7,018 nt of DNA, taken from assembly GCA_031284445.1 (NCBI GenBank), contig JAISZW010000156.1:1-7018 (forward strand), read 5' to 3'. Source of the DNA: Candidatus Methanovirga basalitermitum. GTDB taxonomy: Archaea > Methanobacteriota > Methanobacteria > Methanobacteriales > Methanobacteriaceae. The notes below the pieces were generated by a model that was not told where the DNA came from, searched no databases, and saw only the letters and a list, made by a program, of their open reading frames with translations. Both the position numbers and the translations under genes were made by a program. Positions 1 through 5,744 of this stretch are shown here, in pieces (the first letter of the stretch is position 1; every line of letters starts with the position of its first letter).

Positions 1-470
1 AAATATTTAAACGGTTATGTTATGATTTATCAGCATTTTATTAATTACAAAGAAGATGCACCAGATAAAATACTCCAAACCATAATGAAAGAACGAACTA
101 TATCAGGTGCATGAGCGAAGATTAAAATACTACACAGATCATTTGAGTTCTACAACACTTAGTAATGGATGATTATTGTAAATCGCAAGATGTTATTTCT
201 ATAGCGATAATTAATGATAAATTTTATAAAGATAAGGAAGATATTTATAGTCATAAAAAAAATTCTATTTTTAAGTGATTGTTGTGATCGAAGAGAATAT
301 TACTGTTTTTACTAATAGAAAAAACAAATTTGTCAGAATTAAAGTTAAAAAAATCACTACTTTTTAAAAAGTGGATAGAAATACTCAAAATAAATATACA
401 TTAGAAAAAGTTTTGGAATAGAGAGGATCTTTAGAGAATTTATATATATTTCATTGAGTTTTCAGAATGA
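1..470 (+). pseudogene. Decayed plus-strand gene, family uncertain (faint PD-(D/E)XK/Rpn-like look)
   Basis: No intact frame crosses this stretch, but coding-like peptide can be followed through three frames. Frame 1 is open from the window edge to a stop at 112. Frame 2 (about 92-163) carries LYQVHERRLKYYTDHLSS. Frame 3 starts at an ATG at 165 (MDDYCKSQDVISIAIIND) and runs to a stop at 276, then continues with further stops at 285, 402, 432 and 468. Two frameshifts and several stops therefore mark a dead gene whose 5' end lies outside the window. The order 'YYTDHLSS ... DDYCKSQDVISIAI', with a late 'FIEFSE', loosely recalls the Rpn/YhgA-like PD-(D/E)XK nuclease-transposase family. That is only a visual resemblance, and the identity is left open. 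Confidence 0.5.
439..448 (+). promoter_or_regulatory. Putative TATA box for the coiled-coil gene
   Basis: TTTATATATA is a good archaeal TATA-box match. Archaeal transcription usually starts about 25 bp downstream of its centre, here near 467-472, which would give a leader of roughly 40 nt before the ATG at 509. The 15-bp repeat at 470-484 would then sit at or just after the start point. The promoter lies inside the decayed gene, so some fortuitous AT-richness cannot be excluded. Confidence 0.45.
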
Positions 471-484
471 TCAGACACCTTGAT
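470..484 (+). repeat. 15-bp repeat ATCAGACACCTTGAT, copy 1
   Basis: The same 15 bases occur, on the other strand, at 6898-6912. The outer bases ATCA and TGAT are inverted to each other, so the element is a partial palindrome. This copy lies 24 bp upstream of the ATG at 509, next to the predicted transcription start and directly after the last stop (468-470) of the decayed gene. It could be an operator, the tip of a mobile element or chance; the window cannot decide. Confidence 0.55.
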
Positions 485-508
485 ACATATATTGGGGGAT
501 GGAGTAAA

Positions 509-895
509 ATGGTTGAGGATAGTGTTTTAATTAAACTAATAGAAGAGAAATTCTATAATCCGGAGAATCAGTTGACTGCTAAATTCAAGGTTATTGATAA
601 GAAATTTGATGCTATTGATAAGAAATTTGATGCTATTGATAAGAAATTTGATATTTTAGATGAAGATTACAAGTCTCTTAAAGAAAGTTTTGAGAAAAAA
701 ACAGATGAGTTAGAATATGAGATAAGAGACATTAAAGAAAATCATCTATCACATATACATGAGGATATTAATAAAATAAATAATAACTATACTGAAATGA
801 ACACTAAAATAGAAACTAATTTTAGGTGGATGTATGGTATATCAATAGCTTTATTCACTATGTTAGCAGCAGTAATAATAAAACTTTTCATATAA
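509..895 (+). CDS. Coiled-coil protein with C-terminal membrane anchor (XhlA-like architecture)
   Basis: This 128-residue protein belongs to no family I can name with certainty. Residues 1-25 form a short N-terminal segment. Residues 27-105 are highly charged and strongly heptad-like, and contain the seven-residue repeat AIDKKFD almost three times (residues 29-48). Residues 107-127 (WMYGISIALFTMLAAVIIKLF) form one hydrophobic helix at the very C terminus, so the coiled coil probably projects from the membrane with its tail anchored. The order coiled coil then terminal helix resembles XhlA/holin-associated and similar tail-anchored proteins; that is an architectural comparison only. The start at 509 is chosen over an upstream in-frame ATG at 467 because GGGGGATGGAG lies just before 509, whereas nothing resembling a ribosome binding site precedes 467. 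The next ORF begins 26 bp downstream. Confidence 0.7.
   Translation: MVEDSVLIKLIEEKFYNPENQLTAKFKVIDKKFDAIDKKFDAIDKKFDILDEDYKSLKESFEKKTDELEYEIRDIKENHLSHIHEDINKINNNYTEMNTKIETNFRWMYGISIALFTMLAAVIIKLFI
593..652 (+). repeat. 21-bp in-frame tandem repeat (2.9 copies)
   Basis: ATTGATAAGAAATTTGATGCT occurs at 593-613 and 614-634, then 18 of its 21 bases at 635-652, with no mismatch. It encodes three consecutive IDKKFD(A) heptads of the coiled coil. Perfect identity at synonymous positions points to a recent slippage duplication rather than conserved amino acid repeats. Confidence 0.95.
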
Positions 896-921
896 AAAAA
901 AAGTAAAAAAAGGTGAATAGA

Positions 922-999
922 ATGAAAATAATACCAATGGTCTGGATAAGGCCAGATACATTATTAGGAATTATAGGATTAAAAATCTGTATAAAATGA
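922..999 (+). CDS. Possible 25-residue small hydrophobic protein
   Basis: A short ORF (begins MKIIPMVWIRPDTLLG, ends LKICIK) is preceded by AAAAAAGGTGAATAG: AGGTGA at 911-916 is an excellent methanogen Shine-Dalgarno with 5 nt to the ATG, the best on the plus strand here. It starts 26 bp after the coiled-coil gene and ends 44 bp before the next gene, so co-transcription is plausible. The peptide is hydrophobic with a few positive charges (K, R) and could be a small membrane-associated protein. Equally, it may be the surviving N terminus of a longer gene cut by deletion. I do not recognise a family. Confidence 0.4.
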   Translation: MKIIPMVWIRPDTLLGIIGLKICIK

Positions 1000-1043
1000 A
1001 GAAAATCTTAAGTTAACAGCATTGATATGATATAAGGGATATT

Positions 1044-1466
1044 ATGAGAAAATCTAGATTAAGTTTATTTAAAAGTACATCAATGGTAATATCAATATTA
1101 GGAATTTTCATGATTGTTACAACACTTGTTGTTGTAGCATATATTGGTATTTGTATAATATCAGATAGTATAACATCGAATATTGAACATGGAGGTCAAT
1201 CTGATAAACTTTCATCTTTAAAATCAAATTACACTACATTAACAAATATATTCAATGATAAAAAAGAGAGATCTTATACTTCAAGTGATGGATCTTTAAA
1301 TACTAATTATGTAAGTGCAGCATCATCTATTAATGTTGCTAAATCAGCACTTGATAATGTTGATAGTGCCATATATTCTAATAAGCCTAAATCAGAAGTA
1401 GATGAAGAGATGAAAAATGCTGAAGAGAAATTAAATATTGCATATGATCTTGTTAACAAATTATAA
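1044..1466 (+). CDS. Hypothetical membrane-anchored protein with exported helical domain
   Basis: This 140-residue protein has a basic N terminus (MRKSRLSLFK), one long hydrophobic helix at about residues 14-39 and then a hydrophilic domain of about 100 residues. Positive charges before the helix predict that the N terminus stays in the cytoplasm and the rest is outside. No lipobox Cys or clear signal peptidase site follows the helix, so it probably acts as an uncleaved anchor. The outer part is rich in Ser, Thr, Asn and Asp (residues 53-98) and ends in a heptad-like helical stretch (100-140, for example SEVDEEMKNAEEKLNIAYDLVNKL in two pieces). It looks like a short helical hairpin, a common design in small surface proteins of Methanobacteriaceae. 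AAGGGAT lies 3 bp before the ATG. The gene converges with the minus-strand operon. I do not recognise a named family. Confidence 0.7.
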   Translation: MRKSRLSLFKSTSMVISILGIFMIVTTLVVVAYIGICIISDSITSNIEHGGQSDKLSSLKSNYTTLTNIFNDKKERSYTSSDGSLNTNYVSAASSINVAKSALDNVDSAIYSNKPKSEVDEEMKNAEEKLNIAYDLVNKL

Positions 1467-1534
1467 GCATTTTTTAATTAGAGTTTAGATAAGTTTTTAT
1501 TTATAATGGATTGTAAAATTGTTTTTTTTATTAT
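1467..1534 (+). terminator. Convergent intergenic region with T-rich tracts
   Basis: Between the two convergent genes, the plus strand carries TTTTTT at about 1470-1475, GTTTTTATTTAT near 1493-1504 and TTTTTTTTA at 1522-1530, with more T runs continuing into the 3' end of the opposing gene. Archaeal RNA polymerase terminates at such U-rich stretches, so these probably end the plus-strand transcript. No equally good tract is visible for the minus-strand operon. Confidence 0.45.
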
Positions 1535-1786
1535 TCATTTTTTTGTCTTATGTGCCGTAATTATTGTATAACTGGATGTATTTATAGTTATTATACAATT
1601 ATTTACAGTAATATACCAATTTTTTCCTTCTCGAAAAATAACACTATTTTTATCTTTAATTTTTTGTATGCACCAATCAACAACATCATCAGAAGCCAAA
1701 CAAATATTTTTCTTTACTCTCTTTTTAGATAATTCCGTTGTACGGATTTTATCCAAATTAGATATTAGACTTGCTTTATCTTCCAT
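1535..1786 (-). CDS. DUF3781 family protein
   Basis: This 83-residue protein shows the full DUF3781 pattern: LDKIRTTELSKKRVKKNI (residues 11-28), the acidic-aromatic SDDVVDWCIQKI (32-43), then FREGKNWYITVNNCIITINTSSYTIITAHK (51-80, in two pieces here: GKNWYITVNNCIITIN and SSYTIITAHK). The function of the family is unknown; most members I know are in Firmicutes and gut-associated microbes. I place the start at 1786, where GGGTGG (1791-1796) precedes the ATG by 4 nt. An upstream in-frame ATG at 1807 would overlap the rlmE stop as ATGA and add seven residues (MKKMGGF), but it would translate the ribosome binding site. Only 17 bp separate it from rlmE, so it is probably the last gene of that operon. 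It is full length and intact. Confidence 0.85.
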   Translation of the reverse strand: MEDKASLISNLDKIRTTELSKKRVKKNICLASDDVVDWCIQKIKDKNSVIFREGKNWYITVNNCIITINTSSYTIITAHKTKK

Positions 1787-1803
1787 AAAACCACCCATTT
1801 TTT

Positions 1804-2415
1804 TCATATGGGTTTAAACCCTAAACAGATTAAATACATTTCTGAACTTTTTTTTCGAGAAGAATTAGGCTTAGTTGTTTTAACTATCCTAAATTTCTTT
1901 TTAAGTTCTCTTAACATATGGTTAAAATCTTCGCCTTGAAAAAACTTAAGTAATATATTCCCTTTATTTTTTAAAATTAGTTCAGATACTTTAATAACAC
2001 TTTCAACTAAATCAATTGATCGCAGTTGATCAATACTTTTTATCCCGCTTAGAAATGGTGATGCATCTGAAATGACAACATCTGCCTCTTCATTTAAGGT
2101 ATTGATTATTTTTTCTTGGATTTTCTCAGTCGTGAAATCTCCTCTTATAAATGAAAAGTTCTCTTCATTGATTGGTCTTATTTTATTTAAATCCACCCCA
2201 ATGATTAATCCCTTAGAACCTACCTTTTCTAAGGCTACTTGTGACCAACCACCAGGACTTGCACCTAAATCAACAACACTATTACCTTCTTTGATTAGCT
2301 TATATTTCTTATCTAACTGTAATAGTTTATAGGATGCTCTTGAATAATATTTTGATTCTTTAGCTTTCCTATAGTAATATTCTTTTTTTTTATTCCTTTG
2401 CCAACTACTTCCCAT
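1804..2415 (-). CDS. rlmE: RlmE/FtsJ-type rRNA 2'-O-ribose methyltransferase
   Basis: The protein is an S-adenosylmethionine-dependent methyltransferase of the RrmJ/FtsJ family, which methylates the 2'-hydroxyl of a uridine in the 23S rRNA peptidyl-transferase region. Numbering from the chosen start, SAM motif I DLGASPGGWSQ lies at 49-59 and GVDLN at 73-77. The K-D-K-E catalytic tetrad is visible as K30 (ASYKL), D117 (ISDASP), K157 (LLKFF) and E192 (SSEMY). The length of 203 residues fits archaeal members. I chose the ATG at 2415 because archaeal homologues begin MGS.W...; an in-frame ATG at 2475 would add 20 residues unlike the family and overlap the phosphodiesterase gene by 11 bp. However, neither start has a good Shine-Dalgarno, so the start is less certain than the function. 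The last codons form a perfect 12-bp palindrome (GGGTTTAAACCC, 1810-1821). Confidence 0.93.
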   Translation of the reverse strand: MGSSWQRNKKKEYYYRKAKESKYYSRASYKLLQLDKKYKLIKEGNSVVDLGASPGGWSQVALEKVGSKGLIIGVDLNKIRPINEENFSFIRGDFTTEKIQEKIINTLNEEADVVISDASPFLSGIKSIDQLRSIDLVESVIKVSELILKNKGNILLKFFQGEDFNHMLRELKKKFRIVKTTKPNSSRKKSSEMYLICLGFKPI

Positions 2416-2464
2416 AATATCTAAACTTGAATTAATCATATTACAATAAATAGAGAAAATTACT

Positions 2465-3010
2465 TTATCCACCATCCAATATCTGATCTTTCTCTTGTTT
2501 AAAGTTTAAAGAACTACATGTTGGAGGACCGATTTTAATAATTTCAACATCAACCTCTCCATCTTCAACTTTCATCAACATAACTGTGGGATCGGTTAAA
2601 AGGGGTTTAGTCGGGCTACCAGGGTTTACAAGAAGTATATTGTTCGCTTGTTCTATTAATGGCTGATGACTATGTCCACTAACCAAAACATCAACTTCAA
2701 GTTCTCGAGCAATGTACTCTAATTGCTGAGTATCTCCTTTTGGATTAACTTCACCATGCTTGACTCCAATTTTAACACCTTCAATTGTTTCAACACGGCT
2801 TATTGGTAAATCAACACCATAAAATCTGTCCATATTCCCTTGAACAGCTATTGTAGGAGCTATTTTTTCTAACTCATCAATAACTTTTAAAGATGTTAAA
2901 TCTCCAGCATGTAAAATAAGTTCAACATCCTTAAAGTACGTATTTAAGTTTACAGGTAAACTTTCTACTTTATCACCAACATGAGTATCTGAAATTAAAC
3001 CAACTAACAT
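2465..3010 (-). CDS. YfcE/MJ0936-type metallophosphoesterase
   Basis: This is a calcineurin-like phosphodiesterase of 181 residues, the usual size for the small archaeal MJ0936 group. The metal-binding motifs appear in order: D8-x-H10 (ISDTH), G-D37 (HAGD), GN59MD, H85 (VKHGE) and GH113SH115, with the typical NPGS after them. Family members bind two divalent metals, usually Mn or Ni, and hydrolyse phosphodiesters in vitro such as bis-p-nitrophenyl phosphate or 2',3'-cyclic nucleotides; the physiological substrate is unknown. The start at 3010 is fixed by AGGTGAT (3015-3021) four bases upstream; a GTG at 3019 lies inside that site and is rejected. The C terminus (KDQILDGG) reaches toward rlmE, whose alternative start would overlap it. 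The close coupling suggests translation from the same mRNA. Confidence 0.93.
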   Translation of the reverse strand: MLVGLISDTHVGDKVESLPVNLNTYFKDVELILHAGDLTSLKVIDELEKIAPTIAVQGNMDRFYGVDLPISRVETIEGVKIGVKHGEVNPKGDTQQLEYIARELEVDVLVSGHSHQPLIEQANNILLVNPGSPTKPLLTDPTVMLMKVEDGEVDVEIIKIGPPTCSSLNFKQEKDQILDGG

Positions 3011-3014
3011 TTTT

Positions 3015-3021
3015 ATCACCT
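3015..3021 (-). promoter_or_regulatory. Shine-Dalgarno AGGTGAT deciding the phosphodiesterase start
   Basis: AGGTGAT lies 4 nt before the ATG at 3010 on the minus strand. It is close to ideal for methanogen 16S rRNA and excludes the upstream GTG at 3019. The TGA inside it also closes a 24-codon frame read from 3090. Confidence 0.8.
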
Positions 3022-3041
3022 ATCTTTTTTTTTAATTTTAT

Positions 3042-3136
3042 ATCTTAAGGATTCAATATCTTTTGAGCCAATCCATCCATACATAAACATGAAACCAGCA
3101 GGGGGGGATCTTAAAAGGATTCAATATCTTTTTGAG
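3042..3136 (-). repeat. Imperfect direct repeat duplicating the 3' end of the ACT gene
   Basis: On the plus strand, 3042-3067 and 3108-3136 share ATCTTAA(AA)GGATTCAATATC followed by TTTT(T)GAG, differing only by a 2-base and a 1-base indel. The copies are offset by 66 bp. The 3108-3136 copy encodes the C terminus of the ACT protein (SQKDIESF, stop). In the other copy the same frame reads SKDIESLRY. Between them lies a G7 run (3101-3107), the only such GC homopolymer in the window. The arrangement looks like an old tandem duplication or a short insertion bounded by repeats, in the only loose gap of the operon. Confidence 0.85.
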
Positions 3137-3539
3137 AGAGAATATTAGCATTTTCTTCATTCAATGCTTTTATTCCTTCTTCAATATTTTCAACTCTTAT
3201 AATTACAATAGCTTGATTGGATTTTTTACTAACAAAGGCATATAGATATTCTAGGTTTATTTTAGATCTATCAAGAATATTCAATATTTTATTTAAACCT
3301 TTTGGTTCATCTGGAATTTCAACAGCTAAAACATCTGTTTCTTTTACAATGAAATTATTTTCTTCAAGAATTTCTTTGGTCTTTCTTACATCCTGAACTA
3401 TCAACCTTAAGATTCCAAATTTTGATGTATCAGCTATTGAAAGAGCTCGAATATCTATGTTTGATGTTGAAATAGTATCAATAGCTTTTTTCAATCTACC
3501 TTCTTTGTTTTCAATGAATATTGAAAGTTGTTTTATCAT
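3111..3539 (-). CDS. Tandem ACT-domain regulatory protein
   Basis: The 142-residue protein consists of two ACT folds. The first covers residues 1-70 (LSIFIENKEGRLKKAIDTI with the glycine-bearing loop at 11-15), the second 71-142 (LAVEIPDEPKGLNKILNIL, then AIVIIRVENIEEGIKAL). ACT domains bind amino acids or related small molecules and transmit this to a partner. There is no catalytic domain. In methanogens such stand-alone double-ACT proteins commonly sit beside PaaK-like ligases and indolepyruvate ferredoxin oxidoreductase genes, so a sensor or stabiliser of aromatic metabolism is a reasonable inference. The start is supported by AGGAGATAAATT before the ATG. The ribosome binding site overlaps the stop of the ligase gene, with only 10 bp between the two ORFs, so the two are almost certainly translated from one transcript. 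Confidence 0.9.
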   Translation of the reverse strand: MIKQLSIFIENKEGRLKKAIDTISTSNIDIRALSIADTSKFGILRLIVQDVRKTKEILEENNFIVKETDVLAVEIPDEPKGLNKILNILDRSKINLEYLYAFVSKKSNQAIVIIRVENIEEGIKALNEENANILSQKDIESF

Positions 3540-3549
3540 AATTTATCTC

Positions 3550-4851
3550 CTAATTAAGATTTCTTTCATCTGTTACTCTTACTGCTTTTCCTTCACTTCT
3601 TGGAAGAGTATTCGGTTCTACTAACCTGACATTAACTCTTAAATTTATTTCTTTATGAATATGTTTGGCTATTTTATTTTCAAGTTCCTCTAATTCTTTA
3701 ATTTTATCAGAGAATACTTTAGGTGTTGTTTCAACCTTAATTTCTACTTCATCAAGATTGCCCTCTCTTGTGACTACGATTTGGTAATTTGGAGTTAAAC
3801 CATCAATTTTAAGTAGTGCTCTCTCGATCTGGGATGGAAATATCATAACTCCCCTAATTTTAAGCATATCATCTGTTCTTCCTGTTATACGAGACATTCT
3901 TACTGTTGTTCTCCCGCATTCACATTTTTCTCTATTAAGTGAGGTTAAATCATGCGTTCTAAATCTAATAATTGGCATTCCTTCTCTTGTTATTGTAGTT
4001 AAAACAAGTTCTCCTTTTTCACCATCTTCAAGAACTTCTAATGTATCAGGATCGATGATTTCAGGATAGAAATGATCTTCAGATATGTGAAGACCATCCT
4101 TAACTAAGCATTCTTGAGCTATACCTGGTCCCATTATTTCAGTTAACCCATATATATTTAGTGCATGAATATTAAACCGATTTTCTAAATCTTTTCTCAT
4201 TTCTTCAGTCCACATTTCCGCTCCAAACAATCCTGCCTTTAAATTAATATCTTTAGAGCTATAACCTTCTTTTTCAAGGAATTCAGAAAGATAAAGTGCA
4301 TAAGAAGGAGTGCATGTAAGTATGGTACTTTTAAAATCTACCATAACCTCTATTTGTCTTTTAGTGTTTCCAGCAGATATTGGGATAACCGTTGCCCCAA
4401 CTTTTATTCCACCATAATGAACTCCAAATCCTCCAGTAAATAATCCATAACCATAACAATTTTGTATTATGTCTTTGTTTCCACCACCTGCCATTGTAAT
4501 AGATCTTGAAATTATTTCAGCCCAAATATTAATATCTTTTTCGGTGTATCCAGATACTGTGGGTTTTCCCGTTGTTCCAGAGCTTGTGTGAATTTCTATT
4601 ATTTCATCGTCGTCTACTGCAAACATTGCAAATGGATATGCTTCTCTTAGGTCTGTTTTACTTGTAAATGGAAGTTTTTCAATATCTTTCAATTCTTGAA
4701 TGTCTTCTGGTTTAACTCCAACATCATCGAAACGCTTTTTATAAAATGAAACATTTTCATAAACGAATTTCACAATTTTTTTCAGTCTTCTAAGATGTAA
4801 TCCCTTTTTTGACTTGTTATCCATACATTCGTACTTCTCATTCCATATCAT
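3550..4851 (-). CDS. Phenylacetate-CoA ligase family (aryl-CoA ligase)
   Basis: This is an adenylate-forming enzyme of 433 residues, the normal length for PaaK. Visible motifs are the phosphate-binding loop HTSSGTTGKP (88-97), the conserved FGAEMWTEEMR (209-219), YGLTE (234-238), the ribose-binding D301 in RFRTHDLT, the hinge GRTDDMLKIRG (324-334) and the C-terminal catalytic Lys in PRSEGKAVRV (K422). Cys-x-Cys-Gly at 310-313 is usual for the family. The reaction is an aryl acid plus ATP and CoA to aryl-CoA, AMP and PPi. In methanogens this activity feeds phenylacetate or indoleacetate into aromatic amino acids through reductive carboxylation by indolepyruvate oxidoreductase. Related archaeal proteins have also been annotated as coenzyme F390 synthetase, so substrate is not certain. 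GAGGT lies 6 nt before the ATG. It is the first gene of the operon. The symbol paaK is withheld because the substrate is not proven. Confidence 0.92.
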   Translation of the reverse strand: MIWNEKYECMDNKSKKGLHLRRLKKIVKFVYENVSFYKKRFDDVGVKPEDIQELKDIEKLPFTSKTDLREAYPFAMFAVDDDEIIEIHTSSGTTGKPTVSGYTEKDINIWAEIISRSITMAGGGNKDIIQNCYGYGLFTGGFGVHYGGIKVGATVIPISAGNTKRQIEVMVDFKSTILTCTPSYALYLSEFLEKEGYSSKDINLKAGLFGAEMWTEEMRKDLENRFNIHALNIYGLTEIMGPGIAQECLVKDGLHISEDHFYPEIIDPDTLEVLEDGEKGELVLTTITREGMPIIRFRTHDLTSLNREKCECGRTTVRMSRITGRTDDMLKIRGVMIFPSQIERALLKIDGLTPNYQIVVTREGNLDEVEIKVETTPKVFSDKIKELEELENKIAKHIHKEINLRVNVRLVEPNTLPRSEGKAVRVTDERNLN

Positions 4852-4930
4852 TTGATACCTCTACTGATTAGTTGACTTAAACTCTTAAATTAAAAGTTTT
4901 GTTCAATTTTAAAAGGGTTTGAAATATAAT

Positions 4931-4940
4931 TTTATATATG
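4931..4940 (-). promoter_or_regulatory. Putative TATA box of the ligase operon
   Basis: The minus strand reads GAAAACATATATAAAATT here: a TATA box (CATATATAAA) with purine-rich bases just upstream that can serve as a BRE. Transcription would begin about 25 bp downstream, near 4910, leaving a leader of about 60 nt before the ATG at 4851. No strong hairpin or known riboswitch was recognised in that leader. Confidence 0.55.
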
Positions 4941-5008
4941 TTTTCATAATTGATAAAGTTTATAAATAATTAACAATTTATAATATTTATCAGTAGTGTC
5001 TTGAAGAT

Positions 5009-5463
5009 TTAATTTTTCTGCATTGTCTGTTTTTCTGCATAATGTTTTGCTAATTTTTCATTTGCATCTTTTTTAGTGAAATTCCAACTTATTGTACAAT
5101 TATTTTCATCCATATAATCGTAATAAGCCTTAGTTTCTTCAATAAGTAACTCTTTATTTTCTATTCTTTTCGATGCATTGTATGTCCATGACATTAATCT
5201 CTATTTCTTCAATTATTAATCCATATCGCATGTATTTTGGGTTGTGATTAAACTCAATTTTACTCAATAATCTCTCAGCTTCTTCTTATGTTAAAATGCT
5301 TCAGTAATCGATTTCTTTGTGTGTGTTTAGATTGTCCATTACAAATGAATTAAAGACATCAATGACTTTAAAATAATTCTCTTGCATTTCTAATACCTTT
5401 GCTTTTAAACTCATTTAAGTATTCAACTTCATCATCACTAAGTTCAAGTTCTATATCTTTCAT
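5009..5463 (-). pseudogene. IS630-family transposase fossil (internally deleted, frameshifted)
   Basis: Three minus-strand segments in three frames make up one IS630-type transposase. The N terminus (from the ATG at 5463) reads MKDIELELSDDEVEYLNEF then KGIRNARELF and stops at 5368. This is the start of the helix-turn-helix part; a longer in-frame extension to 5568 is not family-like. The middle of the protein is missing. From about 5360 a second frame carries FVMDNLNTHKE (DNLNTHK at 5316-5336, the second catalytic Asp), stops at 5301 and 5286, EEAERLLSKIEFNHNPKY and IIEEIEINV (region of the catalytic Glu, about 5193-5213). A third frame gives KRIENKELLIEE and TISWNFTKKDANEKL, the typical C-terminal end, stopping at 5009. 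An intact protein would be about 340 residues; only about half remains. I could not find convincing terminal inverted repeats. Confidence 0.88.
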
Positions 5464-5578
5464 ATGTATGCTATCCATATTTAACTTATATGAACTTTGC
5501 CGATGACTTATATCTTTAACTATAGTCATTTTGGAAAAGTTTGTCATTTTATAAAATATTATATCCAATATAATTTAT

Positions 5579-5740
5579 TTAAATTTGATTTAAAGAATTT
5601 TTGTAATTATAATTAATATTATATGATTGATAAACATTACCATTATCACTATAATTAAAACATAACTCAAATTTTCTAAGTCGTAGCATTTTTAATAACT
5701 TTATCCAAAATTCTGGAATTATTTTTAATAATAAAAAAAA
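5579..5740 (-). other. Open, coding-like scrap of 53 codons without a proper start
   Basis: Between the IS630 fossil and the RhuM gene, the minus strand is open from 5740 to a stop at 5579-5581 and reads IIPEFWIKLLKMLRLRKF, then ELCFNYSDNGNVYQSYNIN and so on. The only ATG gives a peptide of about 37 residues without a ribosome binding site. It could be the C-terminal remnant of a gene broken by the nearby insertion, or a chance frame in AT-rich DNA: its composition (N, Y, K, L, I) is what AT-rich sequence gives anyway. Confidence 0.2.
5733..5740 (-). terminator. T8 tract downstream of the RhuM gene
   Basis: Eight A residues on the plus strand are eight T on the minus strand, followed by ATTATT, about 85-90 bp after the RhuM stop. 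A U-rich run of this length is a plausible archaeal terminator. No stem-loop precedes it. Confidence 0.4.
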
Positions 5741-5744
5741 TTAA

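Noticed and set aside
467..508. Upstream ATG at 467 as start of the coiled-coil gene
   Set aside because: No Shine-Dalgarno precedes it, whereas GGAG precedes 509. A leaderless start near 467 from the TATA box at 439-448 cannot be fully excluded.
593..652. CRISPR-like array
   Set aside because: The 21-bp units are directly adjacent without spacers and keep the reading frame; they are a coding tandem repeat.
1550..1732. 60-codon plus-strand frame
   Set aside because: It is the antisense shadow of the DUF3781 gene; the peptide is low in complexity and has no ribosome binding site.
1810..1821. 12-bp palindrome GGGTTTAAACCC as an operator
   Set aside because: It lies in the last codons of rlmE and encodes Gly-Phe-Lys-Pro, so coding sequence explains it; it is not repeated elsewhere in the window.
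2072..2332. 86-codon plus-strand frame
   Set aside because: It lies wholly opposite rlmE, which has all its catalytic motifs in place; no family resemblance.
3034..3044. TATA-like GATATAAAATT as a separate promoter for the phosphodiesterase
   Set aside because: Transcription would start inside or after the Shine-Dalgarno at 3015-3021, removing it from the mRNA. It is better explained by the AT-rich spacer.
4981..5008. CAGTAGTGTCTTGAAG as the IS630 end
   Set aside because: I found no inverted counterpart upstream of the transposase N terminus, so an inverted repeat cannot be claimed.
5009..5194. 61-residue ORF as an independent gene
   Set aside because: The 'TISWNFTKKDANEKL' ending is the C terminus of an IS630 transposase; the ATG is merely internal to the fossil.
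5368..5568. 66-residue ORF as an independent gene
   Set aside because: Its last 31 residues are the N terminus of an IS630 transposase, and the matching C-terminal parts lie downstream in other frames.
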